In this document: positions 47,141 through 55,862 of the stretch, one piece after another
Position numbering within the stretch: the first letter of the stretch is position 1
Layout of the letters: each line of letters opens with the position of its first letter
From: Sphingomonadales bacterium
GTDB lineage: Bacteria; Pseudomonadota; Alphaproteobacteria; Sphingomonadales; Sphingomonadaceae
Assembly (NCBI GenBank): GCA_028871475.1
Contig: JAGWMZ010000004.1
Span: 1-64,000 of the forward strand
Reading direction: 5' to 3'
Length of the DNA: 64,000 nucleotides
Notes under the pieces: model-generated
What the model was told of the DNA's origin: nothing
Seen by the model: only the letters and a program-made list of their open reading frames with translations
The model's database searches: none
Position numbers and translations under genes: made by a program

Positions 47141-47839
47141 GTGACGCGCCGCGCGCTCATCATCCGCCATGTGCCGCATGAAGGCGTTGCGGGCTATCGT
47201 GCGCCGATCGAGGAGGCTGGCTATGAGATTGACCGGATCGACGTGACCGATCCCGGCTTCTCCTCGGTGGATCTGCGCGAACCGGATCTGCTGATCATGA
47301 TGGGCGGGCCGATGGCGGTCTATGAGCAGGCGCAATATCCCTGGATCGCCTGCCAGCTGCGCCGACTGGCGCGGCGGCTCGAGGCGAACCGACCGACTCT
47401 GGGCGTCTGCCTTGGCGCGCAGATGATGGCCGCTGCCATGGGCGCGCAGGTCTATGCCGGGCCCGCCATAGAGGTCGGTTTCCACCCCGTCAGTCTGCGC
47501 GAAGAACCCGGCCCCTTGCGGCATCTTGACGGTGTGCCGGTGCTGCACTGGCATGGCGACACATTCCATATGCCTGACGATGTCGAATGGCTGGCCTCCA
47601 GTCCGCTCTATCCGCATCAGGCCTTTCGGCGCGGGGGCAATGTGCTGGCCCTGCAGTTTCATGCCGAAATGGGGCTGGACCCGCGTTTCGAGGCGTGGAT
47701 CGAACAATGGCCCGAGGCGATCGCCGAGGCGGGCAGCACCGAACAGGCGATGCGCGAGGCGCATGCCCGCCATGGTCCCGGCGCGGTGGCGGCCGGGCAG
47801 GCGATGATCCGCGAATGGCTGGCCGGGCTGGAGCACTGA
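47141..47839 (+). CDS. Class I glutamine amidotransferase-like protein
   Basis: 232 aa with a GTG start. Catalytic Cys in LGVCLGAQMMAAA, His and Glu in LQFHAEMGLD, and oxyanion-region LIMMGGPMAV. It is the GuaA-like stand-alone type. The substrate is unknown; similar proteins are sometimes gamma-glutamyl hydrolases of polyamine or folate-like compounds. It stands alone after a long gap. Confidence 0.9.
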   Translation: MTRRALIIRHVPHEGVAGYRAPIEEAGYEIDRIDVTDPGFSSVDLREPDLLIMMGGPMAVYEQAQYPWIACQLRRLARRLEANRPTLGVCLGAQMMAAAMGAQVYAGPAIEVGFHPVSLREEPGPLRHLDGVPVLHWHGDTFHMPDDVEWLASSPLYPHQAFRRGGNVLALQFHAEMGLDPRFEAWIEQWPEAIAEAGSTEQAMREAHARHGPGAVAAGQAMIREWLAGLEH

Positions 47840-48032
47840 GCCGGATTGACCCGGCGATGGAGCCGGGCACGGGTGGGGGAACCAAAGCCCGCGCCGTTCA
47901 TTCCAGATCAGAGGCCGCAGGAACCGGCCGGACCTGTCACCATGACGAGCGGTGAGCTTTATGGATGCGCGCAAACGTCAGGACGAATGGTGGAGCGCCA
48001 AAGGTCCGCTGTCAGCGACAGCAGTGGCCCGA

Positions 48033-48527
48033 TCAGTCGCGCATGGCGAGGCGGGTAGGGTCCTTGGCGGGAGCATCGCTGTAGATGAAGCCATAGGCCG
48101 GGGCAGCGCGCATGCCCAGCGCGTGGATGGGCGCGTACCAGACGCGGACCTGGCTCCAGTCGCCCTTTTCGGACACGTCCTCGGCGAGGGCAGCGTGCTC
48201 GATCATGCCGGGGCGCGACCAGTTTGCATGGTCGAGCAGGACATGACGCTCATCGACCACCTTGCTGACGGTTGCGACATGGCCCGAGGGCATCGCACGG
48301 GTCGCGCGGAAGGCCAGAACCGAGCCGACGCGGGGCGTTTCGCCACGGGCGTAGACACCGGCGGCCTGTGCCCACCAGCCACCAGCCGCGCCGAAGAGCG
48401 AGATGCCTGACACTTCGCGAGCATAGGGAGCGCACTGGGTATGGGCCTGGGCCGGAGCGGCCACCGCCAGAACTGCGGTTCCCGAGGCAATGATGGCAAT
48501 GTTGCGCAGATTTTTGATCGCAGACAT
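48033..48527 (-). CDS. Secreted CHAP-domain peptidoglycan amidase/endopeptidase
   Basis: 164 aa from ATG 48527. A signal peptide (IAIIASGTAVLAVAAPAQA) is followed by the CHAP domain. Active-site Cys is in QCAPYAREVSGI, His in SGHVATVSKV, and the third residue in LLDHANWS. It should cut peptidoglycan peptide bonds in the periplasm. Similar small CHAP proteins are frequent in Sphingomonadales. It is divergent from yjbQ. Confidence 0.87.
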   Translation of the reverse strand: MSAIKNLRNIAIIASGTAVLAVAAPAQAHTQCAPYAREVSGISLFGAAGGWWAQAAGVYARGETPRVGSVLAFRATRAMPSGHVATVSKVVDERHVLLDHANWSRPGMIEHAALAEDVSEKGDWSQVRVWYAPIHALGMRAAPAYGFIYSDAPAKDPTRLAMRD

Positions 48528-48792
48528 GAATTTGCGCAGCACGCCCAATTCCCTTGATGAACCACCGACCCCCGGCGATGTCCATAGTCGTAGCGGGCTT
48601 GTGCGGCGCAGCACACCCCCGGGCAGGGGCAGTCATCGTGTTTGAACAACGGTTCATCGGCTCGTCGAAACGAGTTGTGGAATGCGGTGTGGCGCCCTTG
48701 CCGCACTCGCCCTGCCGGGCGTGGCCGCAATGCCACATGCGTGCCGGCACATCTGCTTCCCATCACCGGAACCATGCGGCAAGACCTGTGAC

Positions 48793-49212
48793 ATGATGCA
48801 GGCCACCACCAGATTCGACATCGCCACTCATGGCCCGTCCCTCACCGAGTTCACCCGCGAAGTGGCCCGGTGGCTGGAGCGGCAAGGCATCGAAACCGGC
48901 CTGTTGACACTGTTTTGCCGGCATACGTCAGCCTCGCTGCTGATCCAGGAAAATGCCTCGGACGCGGTGCAGCAAGACCTGCTGGCCTATTTCGCGCGAA
49001 TCGCGCCGGAAGGGCGAGGGCTCTATGCCCATGATGATGAGGGCCCCGATGACATGCCCGCCCATCTGCGCACGGCGCTCACCCAGGTCAGCCTGTCGAT
49101 CCCTGTGGTCGACGGGCGCATGGTGCTGGGAACATGGCAGGGGATCTATCTCTTCGAACACCGGCGCGGCGGGCAGCGGCGGCAGGTGGTCGCGCATCTG
49201 ATCGGGGACTGA
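48793..49212 (+). CDS. YjbQ family protein (UPF0047)
   Basis: 139 aa from ATG 48793 (48796 also possible). FCRHTSASLLIQENASDAVQQDL, DDMPAHLRTAL and GTWQGIYLFEHR are the family signature. E. coli YjbQ has weak thiamine-phosphate synthase activity; the physiological role is open. thiC lies 10 kb away but is not linked. Confidence 0.9.
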   Translation: MMQATTRFDIATHGPSLTEFTREVARWLERQGIETGLLTLFCRHTSASLLIQENASDAVQQDLLAYFARIAPEGRGLYAHDDEGPDDMPAHLRTALTQVSLSIPVVDGRMVLGTWQGIYLFEHRRGGQRRQVVAHLIGD

Positions 49213-49257
49213 AGGGTGGGATGACGCAGGGGGCACCCTGTGCCGGCTCTTCCCGTC

Positions 49258-49911
49258 CTAAAAATCAACCTCCAGTTCCTCGATCTCTTCGGGCTCGGCC
49301 CTGGCGGCCTCCACCCATTGCTTCATCGGCGCCCATTCGGCGATCGTTGCGCAATAGGCCGCGCTTGGTGCCGACAGTTTGACCGCATAGGTGATGAAGC
49401 GGGTGGTCACCGGGGCATACATGGCATCGGCGATGGTGGGCGCCGCGCCAAACAGGAAGGGCCCGCCATAGGTCGAGAGACATTCCTGCCAGATCGCCTC
49501 GATCCGCTCGATGTCGGGGCGGGCGCCGGAAAAGACCGGGAAGCTGTCATGCCGCATCTTCAGATTCATCGGCAGGGCAGAGCGCAGATTGGTGAAGCCG
49601 GAATGGATCTCGCCCGAGATCGAGCGGCAATGGGCACGCGCCACCCGGTCCTGCGGCAGCATATGCGCCTTGGGGAAAGTCTCGTTCAGATATTCCGCGA
49701 TGGCCAGCGTGTCCCACACGCTCGCCCCGTCATGCGTCAGGCGCGGCACCAGCACGGAGGGGCTGAGCAGCAGCAGTTCGGCGCGGTTGGCGGCATCATT
49801 GGCGACGCGCTGCTCCGCCACTTCCAGTCCGGCGAGCTGGCACATCAGCCATCCGCGCAGGGACCAGGCCGAATAGGTCTTGCTCGAAATCGTCAGCGTC
49901 GCGCGATCCAT
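49258..49911 (-). CDS. Glutathione S-transferase family protein
   Basis: 217 aa from ATG 49911. N-terminal thioredoxin-like domain with TISSKTYSAWSLRGW, SVLVPRLTHDG (cis-Pro), VWDTLAIAEYLNE, and a C-terminal helical domain (PTIADAMYAPVTTRF). The active residue may be the Ser of YSAWSLR. It conjugates or reduces electrophiles with glutathione. The track ORF of 660 aa is mostly antisense to phaZ. Confidence 0.9.
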   Translation of the reverse strand: MDRATLTISSKTYSAWSLRGWLMCQLAGLEVAEQRVANDAANRAELLLLSPSVLVPRLTHDGASVWDTLAIAEYLNETFPKAHMLPQDRVARAHCRSISGEIHSGFTNLRSALPMNLKMRHDSFPVFSGARPDIERIEAIWQECLSTYGGPFLFGAAPTIADAMYAPVTTRFITYAVKLSAPSAAYCATIAEWAPMKQWVEAARAEPEEIEELEVDF

Positions 49912-50097
49912 GGGGCCCCTCCCTTGCTGCGCTGCAAGGGTGACAGGGACGCAGGGGCATTGCAAGCAGAAGCAGGCTTGCTTTCCGTCATGATGCAGCG
50001 CAGCATGGATGGTATGCGGCGAAGGCAGATCGGCGCGGCATGGGCGGATGGGCGCGGGGCTCTGCCGGCTGTGTCCGTCCCGCCGCGGGGGTATGGC

Positions 50098-51318
50098 ATG
50101 CTGTACAGCGCGTATCAGACATTCTGCGATGCTCTTGAACCGTCTCGCCGGGCTGCCGGCATGGCGCTCTCGATGCGCGGCGCCCCATGGATGGCCGATT
50201 TTCAGGTGCCATGGATGCGCCGGATGCTGGCGCTGGCCGATGGCTATGGTCTGGCCGCCATCACCCACAAACGCCCGCCCTTCTACATCGATTCCGTCGA
50301 TTGCGGGAACGCGCGCGTCGCGGTGGTGGAGGAGGAAACGCTGACCCTGCCCTTTGGCCGGCTGATCCATTTCGCCAAGCCCGACATCGTCACGCCCCAG
50401 CCCAGGATGCTGGTGGTGGCGCCGCTCTCGGGCCATTTTGCCACACTGCTGCGCGGGACGGTGCAGACGCTGCTGCGTGACCATGACGTCTATATCACCG
50501 ACTGGGCCAATGCGCGCGATGTGCCGATGAGCGCCGGGCGTTTCGGCGTGGATGAGTATGTCGATTACGTCATCCGCTTCATTCAGGAATTGGGGCCACG
50601 CTCGCATGTGCTCGCCGTGTGCCAGCCCTGCGTGCCGGTGCTGGCGGCGGTGGCGGTGATGGCGGCGCGAAACGACCCGCTGCAGCCGCGCAGCATGACG
50701 CTGATGGGCGGGCCGGTGGATGTGCGCGAATCGCCCACCGCGGTCAATCATCTGGCCACATCGAAGCCCATGCGCTGGTTCGAGGACAATCTCATCTCGA
50801 CCGTGCCCGGGCGTCATGGTGGCGCGGGGCGCAAGGTCTATCCTGGTTTCATGCAGCTGACCGCTTTCATGTCGATGAATCTGGGGCGCCATTTCGCCCA
50901 GTTCCGCAAATTCTACCAGCATCTGGCCGATGATGAGCCGCGGGACGCTGCGCGCATTCGCGACTTTTACGAGGAATATATGGCCGTGCTCGACCTGACC
51001 GCCGAGTTCTATCTCGAAACGGTCGAGCAGATCTTTCAGCGGGCTTCCCTTGCGCGCGGCGAAATGCGCCACCACGGGGTCAAGGTCGATTGCGGGGCGA
51101 TCCGGCGCACCGCCCTGCTGACGGTGGAGGGCGAGCGCGACGACATTTGCGGCGTGGGCCAGACAGCGGCGGCGCATCACCTGTGTTCCAGCCTGCGCCC
51201 GCATCTCAAACGCCATCACCTGCAGCCCGGCGTGGGCCATTATGGCGTCTTCTCAGGCTCCAAATGGGAGCGTCAGGTCTATCCTCAGGTCCGCTCGCTG
51301 GTGCTGGCGGTCAGTTAG
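50098..51318 (+). CDS. phaZ: Intracellular poly(3-hydroxybutyrate) depolymerase
   Basis: 406 aa from ATG 50098. The PHB_depo_C/ intracellular depolymerase family is seen in MLYSAYQTFCDALEPSR, VYITDWANARDVP, AVCQPCVPVLAAVAVM (nucleophile Cys175 in the C-Q-P box), EGERDDICG (Asp) and QPGVGHYGVFSGSKW (His). It mobilises stored polyhydroxybutyrate. Its stop overlaps that of the convergent opgH gene by 4 bp. No phaC, phaB or phasin lies nearby. Divergent from the GST gene with 186 bp between. Confidence 0.93.
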   Translation: MLYSAYQTFCDALEPSRRAAGMALSMRGAPWMADFQVPWMRRMLALADGYGLAAITHKRPPFYIDSVDCGNARVAVVEEETLTLPFGRLIHFAKPDIVTPQPRMLVVAPLSGHFATLLRGTVQTLLRDHDVYITDWANARDVPMSAGRFGVDEYVDYVIRFIQELGPRSHVLAVCQPCVPVLAAVAVMAARNDPLQPRSMTLMGGPVDVRESPTAVNHLATSKPMRWFEDNLISTVPGRHGGAGRKVYPGFMQLTAFMSMNLGRHFAQFRKFYQHLADDEPRDAARIRDFYEEYMAVLDLTAEFYLETVEQIFQRASLARGEMRHHGVKVDCGAIRRTALLTVEGERDDICGVGQTAAAHHLCSSLRPHLKRHHLQPGVGHYGVFSGSKWERQVYPQVRSLVLAVS

Positions 51319-53096
51319 CCTCCCTGCTGCGCCACATCTGGCAGGCGGGCCTGAAACAGCCCCCGCTCGGCCAGTCGCGTGCCCAGCCCATCATCGGAGG
51401 TCAGGCTGATCAGCCAGGGCGAGGCCAGCAGGCCGATCGTCAGCGGGGAAAGCCACAGCGCCGTCACCGGATCGATCCATGCGGTCGCGGCAAATCCCAG
51501 CCCCAGCAGGAGATGATCGCGCAGATCGGGCAGGATGGCGTGCAGGGGGATGCGCTGCGCCTCGCGGTTCTGCGTGTGCCAGCCGGAAGGGCGGCCCAGC
51601 AGCAGGCCGACCAGCGCCTTGGTCTGCATCAGCATGGCATTGGGCGCCAGCAGCATGGCGAGCACCACCTCCACCAGCACCGAACGGATCGCGCGGGACC
51701 AGCCGCCAAAGCCGCGCCGCCGTTCACCGTCGGACAGCATCCAGATCAGCCCCATCAGCTTGGGGCCAAAGAGCAGCACCACGGTCAGCGCCAGCACGCC
51801 GGGCGGAGAGGCCTGCGGCAGGCTGTCATCATCGGTGATGCCGACCTGCGCAATGGTGGCGAGCAGCAGCAGCAGCCAGCCGGGCGAGGTGAGATAGGCC
51901 GTCGCGCCGATCAGCAGATGCAACCGGCTGGCCATCGACAGGCCCGAGGCGCCCAGCAGGCGCAGATGCTGCAGGTTGCCCTGCATCCAGCGGCGGTCGC
52001 GAATGGCATTGTCGATGATGGTGGGCGGAAACTCCTCATAGCTGCCCGCGATCATCACCATATGCACCGCCCAGCCGCGCCGCCGCAGCAGCGCCGATTC
52101 CACCATGTCATGGCTGAGGATATGGCCGCCAAAGGGGGGCTTGCCGGGCAGTTCGGGCAGGCCGCAGCTTTCGGCAAAGGCGCGGGTGCGCAAAATGGCG
52201 TTATGGCCCCAGAAATTGGCCTCCGAGCCGGACCACCACAGCAGCCCCGCCGAGGCGATGGGGCCATAGGCCTCGCTGGCAAAGCGCATCCAGCGCTGGA
52301 ACAGCGTGTGGGCGCCGGTGATCATCGGTACGCTTTGCAGCAGCCCCAGCGAAGGCCGCGCCTCCATGATCGAGGCCAGCCCCACGATGGCCTGCCCGCT
52401 CATCATGCTGTCAGCGTCGAGCACCAGCATGCATTCATAGGCCGCGCCAAAGCGGCGTACCCATTCGGCTACATTGCCGGGCTTGCGGGCGATGTTCTTC
52501 TCGCGCCGCCGGTAATAGAGCGGGATCGGGGACGCCATGGCGGCGGCTTCCCATGCGGCGCGCTCCTGCGCGCCATGCTCGGCACTGGAATCGCTCAGGA
52601 TGAAGAAGTCGATGTGGCTCTCGCCGCCTGCCGCATGGATCGAGGCGGTCATCGCGCGCACCCGGCCGAACACGCCCTCCACGCTTTCGTTATAGACCGG
52701 CATCAGCACGGCGGTGCGTTTTCTGAGCGCAGGCAGCGTGCCGGGCACGGGGGCAAAGCCGGGATGGGCGCCGCTCATCAATTGGATGAAGCCGATGGTG
52801 GAGGAGACAAAGCCAAAGGCCAGCCACGAAAACAGCGGCACGAAGAAGAGCAGCAGCACGATGTCAAACACATCGAGCCCATTGGCCGACATAGCCGCGC
52901 GTACCTCGCTGGAGGCCGCCAGCGCCAGCACGGCGGTGAGCGAGACGAGCAGCAACCGCTTGACCACCAGCCCATGCGGGCGTGTTGCCACCTCGCGCAC
53001 GGCGGGTGGAATGCCGTCGAGCTGCTGGATCGGCATGTCCAGCGGCGCCTCTTCCGGCAATGGGCGGGGCAGGGCGTTCACATGCGTTCCCATCAT
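51315..53096 (-). CDS. opgH: Osmoregulated periplasmic glucan glucosyltransferase OpgH
   Basis: 593 aa. An inner-membrane GT2 with TM segments (LLLVSLTAVLALAAS, FDIVLLLFFVPLFSW, later four or more) and the D-D-D-RW signature: LSDSS, LDADSMM, LSHDMVE and RDRRWMQGNLQHLRL. It polymerises beta-1,2-glucan from UDP-glucose and exports it into the periplasm. The length is shorter than E. coli OpgH (about 850), because the long N-terminal part is missing. It overlaps opgG by 4 bases (ATGA). Confidence 0.93.
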   Translation of the reverse strand: MMGTHVNALPRPLPEEAPLDMPIQQLDGIPPAVREVATRPHGLVVKRLLLVSLTAVLALAASSEVRAAMSANGLDVFDIVLLLFFVPLFSWLAFGFVSSTIGFIQLMSGAHPGFAPVPGTLPALRKRTAVLMPVYNESVEGVFGRVRAMTASIHAAGGESHIDFFILSDSSAEHGAQERAAWEAAAMASPIPLYYRRREKNIARKPGNVAEWVRRFGAAYECMLVLDADSMMSGQAIVGLASIMEARPSLGLLQSVPMITGAHTLFQRWMRFASEAYGPIASAGLLWWSGSEANFWGHNAILRTRAFAESCGLPELPGKPPFGGHILSHDMVESALLRRRGWAVHMVMIAGSYEEFPPTIIDNAIRDRRWMQGNLQHLRLLGASGLSMASRLHLLIGATAYLTSPGWLLLLLATIAQVGITDDDSLPQASPPGVLALTVVLLFGPKLMGLIWMLSDGERRRGFGGWSRAIRSVLVEVVLAMLLAPNAMLMQTKALVGLLLGRPSGWHTQNREAQRIPLHAILPDLRDHLLLGLGFAATAWIDPVTALWLSPLTIGLLASPWLISLTSDDGLGTRLAERGLFQARLPDVAQQGG

Positions 53097-54643
53097 GACT
53101 TGGCGGTGATGATCACCGTTTCGCTCAATGCGTCCGGGCCGCGTTTGAGGAACAGGCGGAATTCGGGACGGGGCAGGCTGGCGGCGCGGACATCCATCGT
53201 CACGCGCCAGCGATGGCCCTGCCCGGCAATGACGCGCACCGTTCTGGTGAGCAATGCCGATGGCGGCACGTCGGTCACGGCTTCGATGGTGTTGGCAGGG
53301 TCCGGGCTGCCCGGCACATCGCTGGCAAAGTCGATGACATAGCGCGTGACCCCGGCGATCGGGTCGCCGCCCGGCACGCCGCCGGGGCCCGTGAAGACAT
53401 GGATGCAGCGGGCGTTCTGGTCCTTTTGCGTGCCCGCCATGGGCTCATGGGCATTCCAGTGCAGGCGATAGGCGAGATCACGGCGCACACCCGCACGCGC
53501 CGGCGTATCGCTCATCCACCATGCGGCGATGTTGTCGACCGTTTCGGAAATCGACGGGAAGGCGAAGAGATTGACCGCCCCCGCCCCCCAGTCGCCCAAT
53601 GGCTCAACCCAGAGCGAGGGGCGGCGGTTATACCAGCTCATGTCGTCCTGATAATGGTCGAAGTCCTGGTCGCGCTGCAACAGGCCAAAGCCCTTCACAT
53701 GGTCGGCGCGGAAGGCGTTGGTGGTCGGATGTTTCACGCTCCATTCCGGGTTCGACAGCGGATACCAGATGCGCTCGCCCGTGCCGGTGATGATGGCCAG
53801 ACCGTCACTGTCATGCACCTCGCGGCGCCAGTCGGCGCGGTGGTCGCTCTCGCCATAGAGGAACATGCTGGTCATGGGTGCCAGGCCCAGCCGGGCGATG
53901 TCGCGCCGGGGGAAGAGCGCGGCGCGAATGTCCTGCACCATGCCATCGGCCATGCGCCGCGTGTCCATCTCGAAGGCGCCGGCGATCGAGGGGCCATCGA
54001 GCAGGCAGGAGATGATCAGCCGGTCCTGCCCTCCCGCCGATCCCTTGTCCTCGATCCAGAAATCGGTGAAATCGGGGAATTCCTCGCTATGGTCGACCCC
54101 GGTGTTGATGCCGACCGCGCGGGCCGAGAGGCCATATTGCCCCTTGCCCCCCTCGGCGCGGAAATAGGAGGCGCCAAGATAGGCCAGCCAGTCGGCATGG
54201 CCATCGGGGTAGAGCACGCGAAAACCCGCCGGATCGACCCCGCCATGGTCGCCAAAGAGCCCGTGGGTATCGACCAGCGCGCGGGCCTGCCCGTTTTCGA
54301 CGATGTTGATGCCCACCGCTTGCTGCGCGATGCCCATGCGGGTGGGAAACAGGCGGACATGGCCGGGCAGCGCCTCGGCCTGGCCGAAGGTCAGCCGCAC
54401 ATGGGCGTCGAAATCCGCCACGGCGGCGCGCGAGGGCGGGCGGGGCGTGTAGGGGCGCCGCGCGGTGTTGCGCGCGCGCTCGACCAGAACATCCCACGTA
54501 AAACGGGAAGGGGGGCCATAACGCCCGGCAGGCGCCGCCTTCAGCCCGCCCGGCAGGGCCAGCGTGGCGGTGAGCAGGGCGATCAGCCGGCTGGCGTCGC
54601 GACGCGACAGCGCTGAACATGCGCGAGTGTCATTCATGGGCAT
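53093..54643 (-). CDS. opgG: Periplasmic glucan biosynthesis protein OpgG/OpgD
   Basis: 516 aa. The signal region has SRRDASRLIALLTATLALPG, a twin-arginine-like motif, as in OpgD. The OpgG domain shows FTWDVLVERARNTA, DFTDFWIEDKG, FLYGESDHRADWRREVHDSD and YNRRPSLWVEPLGDWG. OpgG/D are periplasmic proteins that shape branching of the glucan. The gene begins 25 bp after the adaptor stop on the same strand and overlaps opgH, so it may share an operon with the efflux parts. Confidence 0.93.
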   Translation of the reverse strand: MPMNDTRACSALSRRDASRLIALLTATLALPGGLKAAPAGRYGPPSRFTWDVLVERARNTARRPYTPRPPSRAAVADFDAHVRLTFGQAEALPGHVRLFPTRMGIAQQAVGINIVENGQARALVDTHGLFGDHGGVDPAGFRVLYPDGHADWLAYLGASYFRAEGGKGQYGLSARAVGINTGVDHSEEFPDFTDFWIEDKGSAGGQDRLIISCLLDGPSIAGAFEMDTRRMADGMVQDIRAALFPRRDIARLGLAPMTSMFLYGESDHRADWRREVHDSDGLAIITGTGERIWYPLSNPEWSVKHPTTNAFRADHVKGFGLLQRDQDFDHYQDDMSWYNRRPSLWVEPLGDWGAGAVNLFAFPSISETVDNIAAWWMSDTPARAGVRRDLAYRLHWNAHEPMAGTQKDQNARCIHVFTGPGGVPGGDPIAGVTRYVIDFASDVPGSPDPANTIEAVTDVPPSALLTRTVRVIAGQGHRWRVTMDVRAASLPRPEFRLFLKRGPDALSETVIITAKS

Positions 54644-54668
54644 GATCCATCCAACGCGCCAGGCGCGG

Positions 54669-55862
54669 TCAAGGTTTCCCCGCCGGACTCGACGCTCCTG
54701 CCTGAGCCGGCGATGAATGGCGCCAGCCGGTGATGACCTGCGCGCCCGGGCTCAGCGTCTCGGCAATCACCTCGGTGCGCTTGCCGTCGCTGGCCTCCAC
54801 CGCCACGGGGATCTGGCGCGGCTGATTGTCACTCCCCAGCAGCCAGACGGCATTGCCCGCCCGCTTGCCCGGCGGGGCGAAGGCCAGCGCGCTGTCGGGC
54901 ACCAGCAGCACGTTCTTGCGCGCCGGCATATCGATGTCGACCGTTACGGCCATGCCGGGGTGCAGCGGGGCGGCAGGGCCATCGAGCGTGAGGATCGCCA
55001 TGCGCTGCCCGTCGCCGCTGGCGGGCGCCGCCTCGATATGGTCGAGCGTGGCGCCGCGCGGGCCGTCCGACAGGGCCGGGGCCAGCACGCGCGCTTTGGC
55101 ATGGGGGGCGATGCGCATGGCCTGCGCGGCGGTGACGGGCACGCTGACGGTGAGGCGATCGGTGTTGGTGGCGAGGGTAAAGAGCGGCGTGCCTGCGGTG
55201 ACCTGCTGGCCGGGGGTGACCAGCCGCGCCACCACCGCGCCGGCAAAGGGCGCCACCACCGAAGCACGCGCCGCCCGCACCTGAGCCGAGCGGATCACCG
55301 CCTCGTCGGCGCTGGCTTTGGCGTTGGCGCTGGAGAGGGCAACACTGGCGCGGGCGACATCGGCACGCGCGCCTTCCATTTCATTGAGCGAGGGGGCGCG
55401 GTGCTGCGAACGGCGCCAGACATTCTCATAGCGGTCGAGCTTTGCGGTCGCCTCGGCCAGAGCGATGCGCGCGCGGTCCGCCTCGCTCTCATCCTGCGCC
55501 AGCGTGGCGCGCGCCTGCGCCACATCGGCCAGCAGGGCGGTGTCATCCATCCTCGCCAGCACCTGTCCGGCGGCAACGGGGCCATCTGCCGGGCCCGGAA
55601 CCGCCAGCACAAGGCCGTCCTGCTCGGCGCGCAGATCCGTCTCGCCCGCGCCATGCAGCGTGCCGTGCAGCGAGAGCGTGGGCGTCACATCGCCCCGCTC
55701 GACCGAGGCGGTGTAATAGGGCAGGTCCGGCCCGTTGAGAAAACGCATTAGCAGCATGAAGGCCACGCCGATGGCCAGCACCAGCGCGACCAGACTGGCC
55801 CAGGCAAAACCGGCGCGGCGCGGCGTGGCGCCGAGAAAGGCGTCGAGTTCAGGGCTGGTCAC
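54669..55862 (-). CDS. Periplasmic adaptor protein (HlyD/MacA-like membrane fusion protein)
   Basis: 397 aa. One N-terminal TM helix (FAWASLVALVLAIGVAFMLL), then the biotinyl-lipoyl-like half (LVLAVPGPADGPVAAGQVLARMDD), an alpha-helical hairpin (residues about 105-190), and beta-barrel parts (ASVVAPFAGAVVARLVTPGQQV, TLATNTDRLTV, IDMPARKNVLLVPDSALAF). It would link an inner-membrane pump to an outer-membrane channel. No such pump is encoded next to it. It overlaps the outer-membrane gene by 14 bp. Confidence 0.88.
   Translation of the reverse strand: MTSPELDAFLGATPRRAGFAWASLVALVLAIGVAFMLLMRFLNGPDLPYYTASVERGDVTPTLSLHGTLHGAGETDLRAEQDGLVLAVPGPADGPVAAGQVLARMDDTALLADVAQARATLAQDESEADRARIALAEATAKLDRYENVWRRSQHRAPSLNEMEGARADVARASVALSSANAKASADEAVIRSAQVRAARASVVAPFAGAVVARLVTPGQQVTAGTPLFTLATNTDRLTVSVPVTAAQAMRIAPHAKARVLAPALSDGPRGATLDHIEAAPASGDGQRMAILTLDGPAAPLHPGMAVTVDIDMPARKNVLLVPDSALAFAPPGKRAGNAVWLLGSDNQPRQIPVAVEASDGKRTEVIAETLSPGAQVITGWRHSSPAQAGASSPAGKP

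Noticed and set aside
51090-53342. 750-aa plus-strand ORF opposite opgH
   Set aside because: Antisense to opgH and out of frame with phaZ at its start; no motif.
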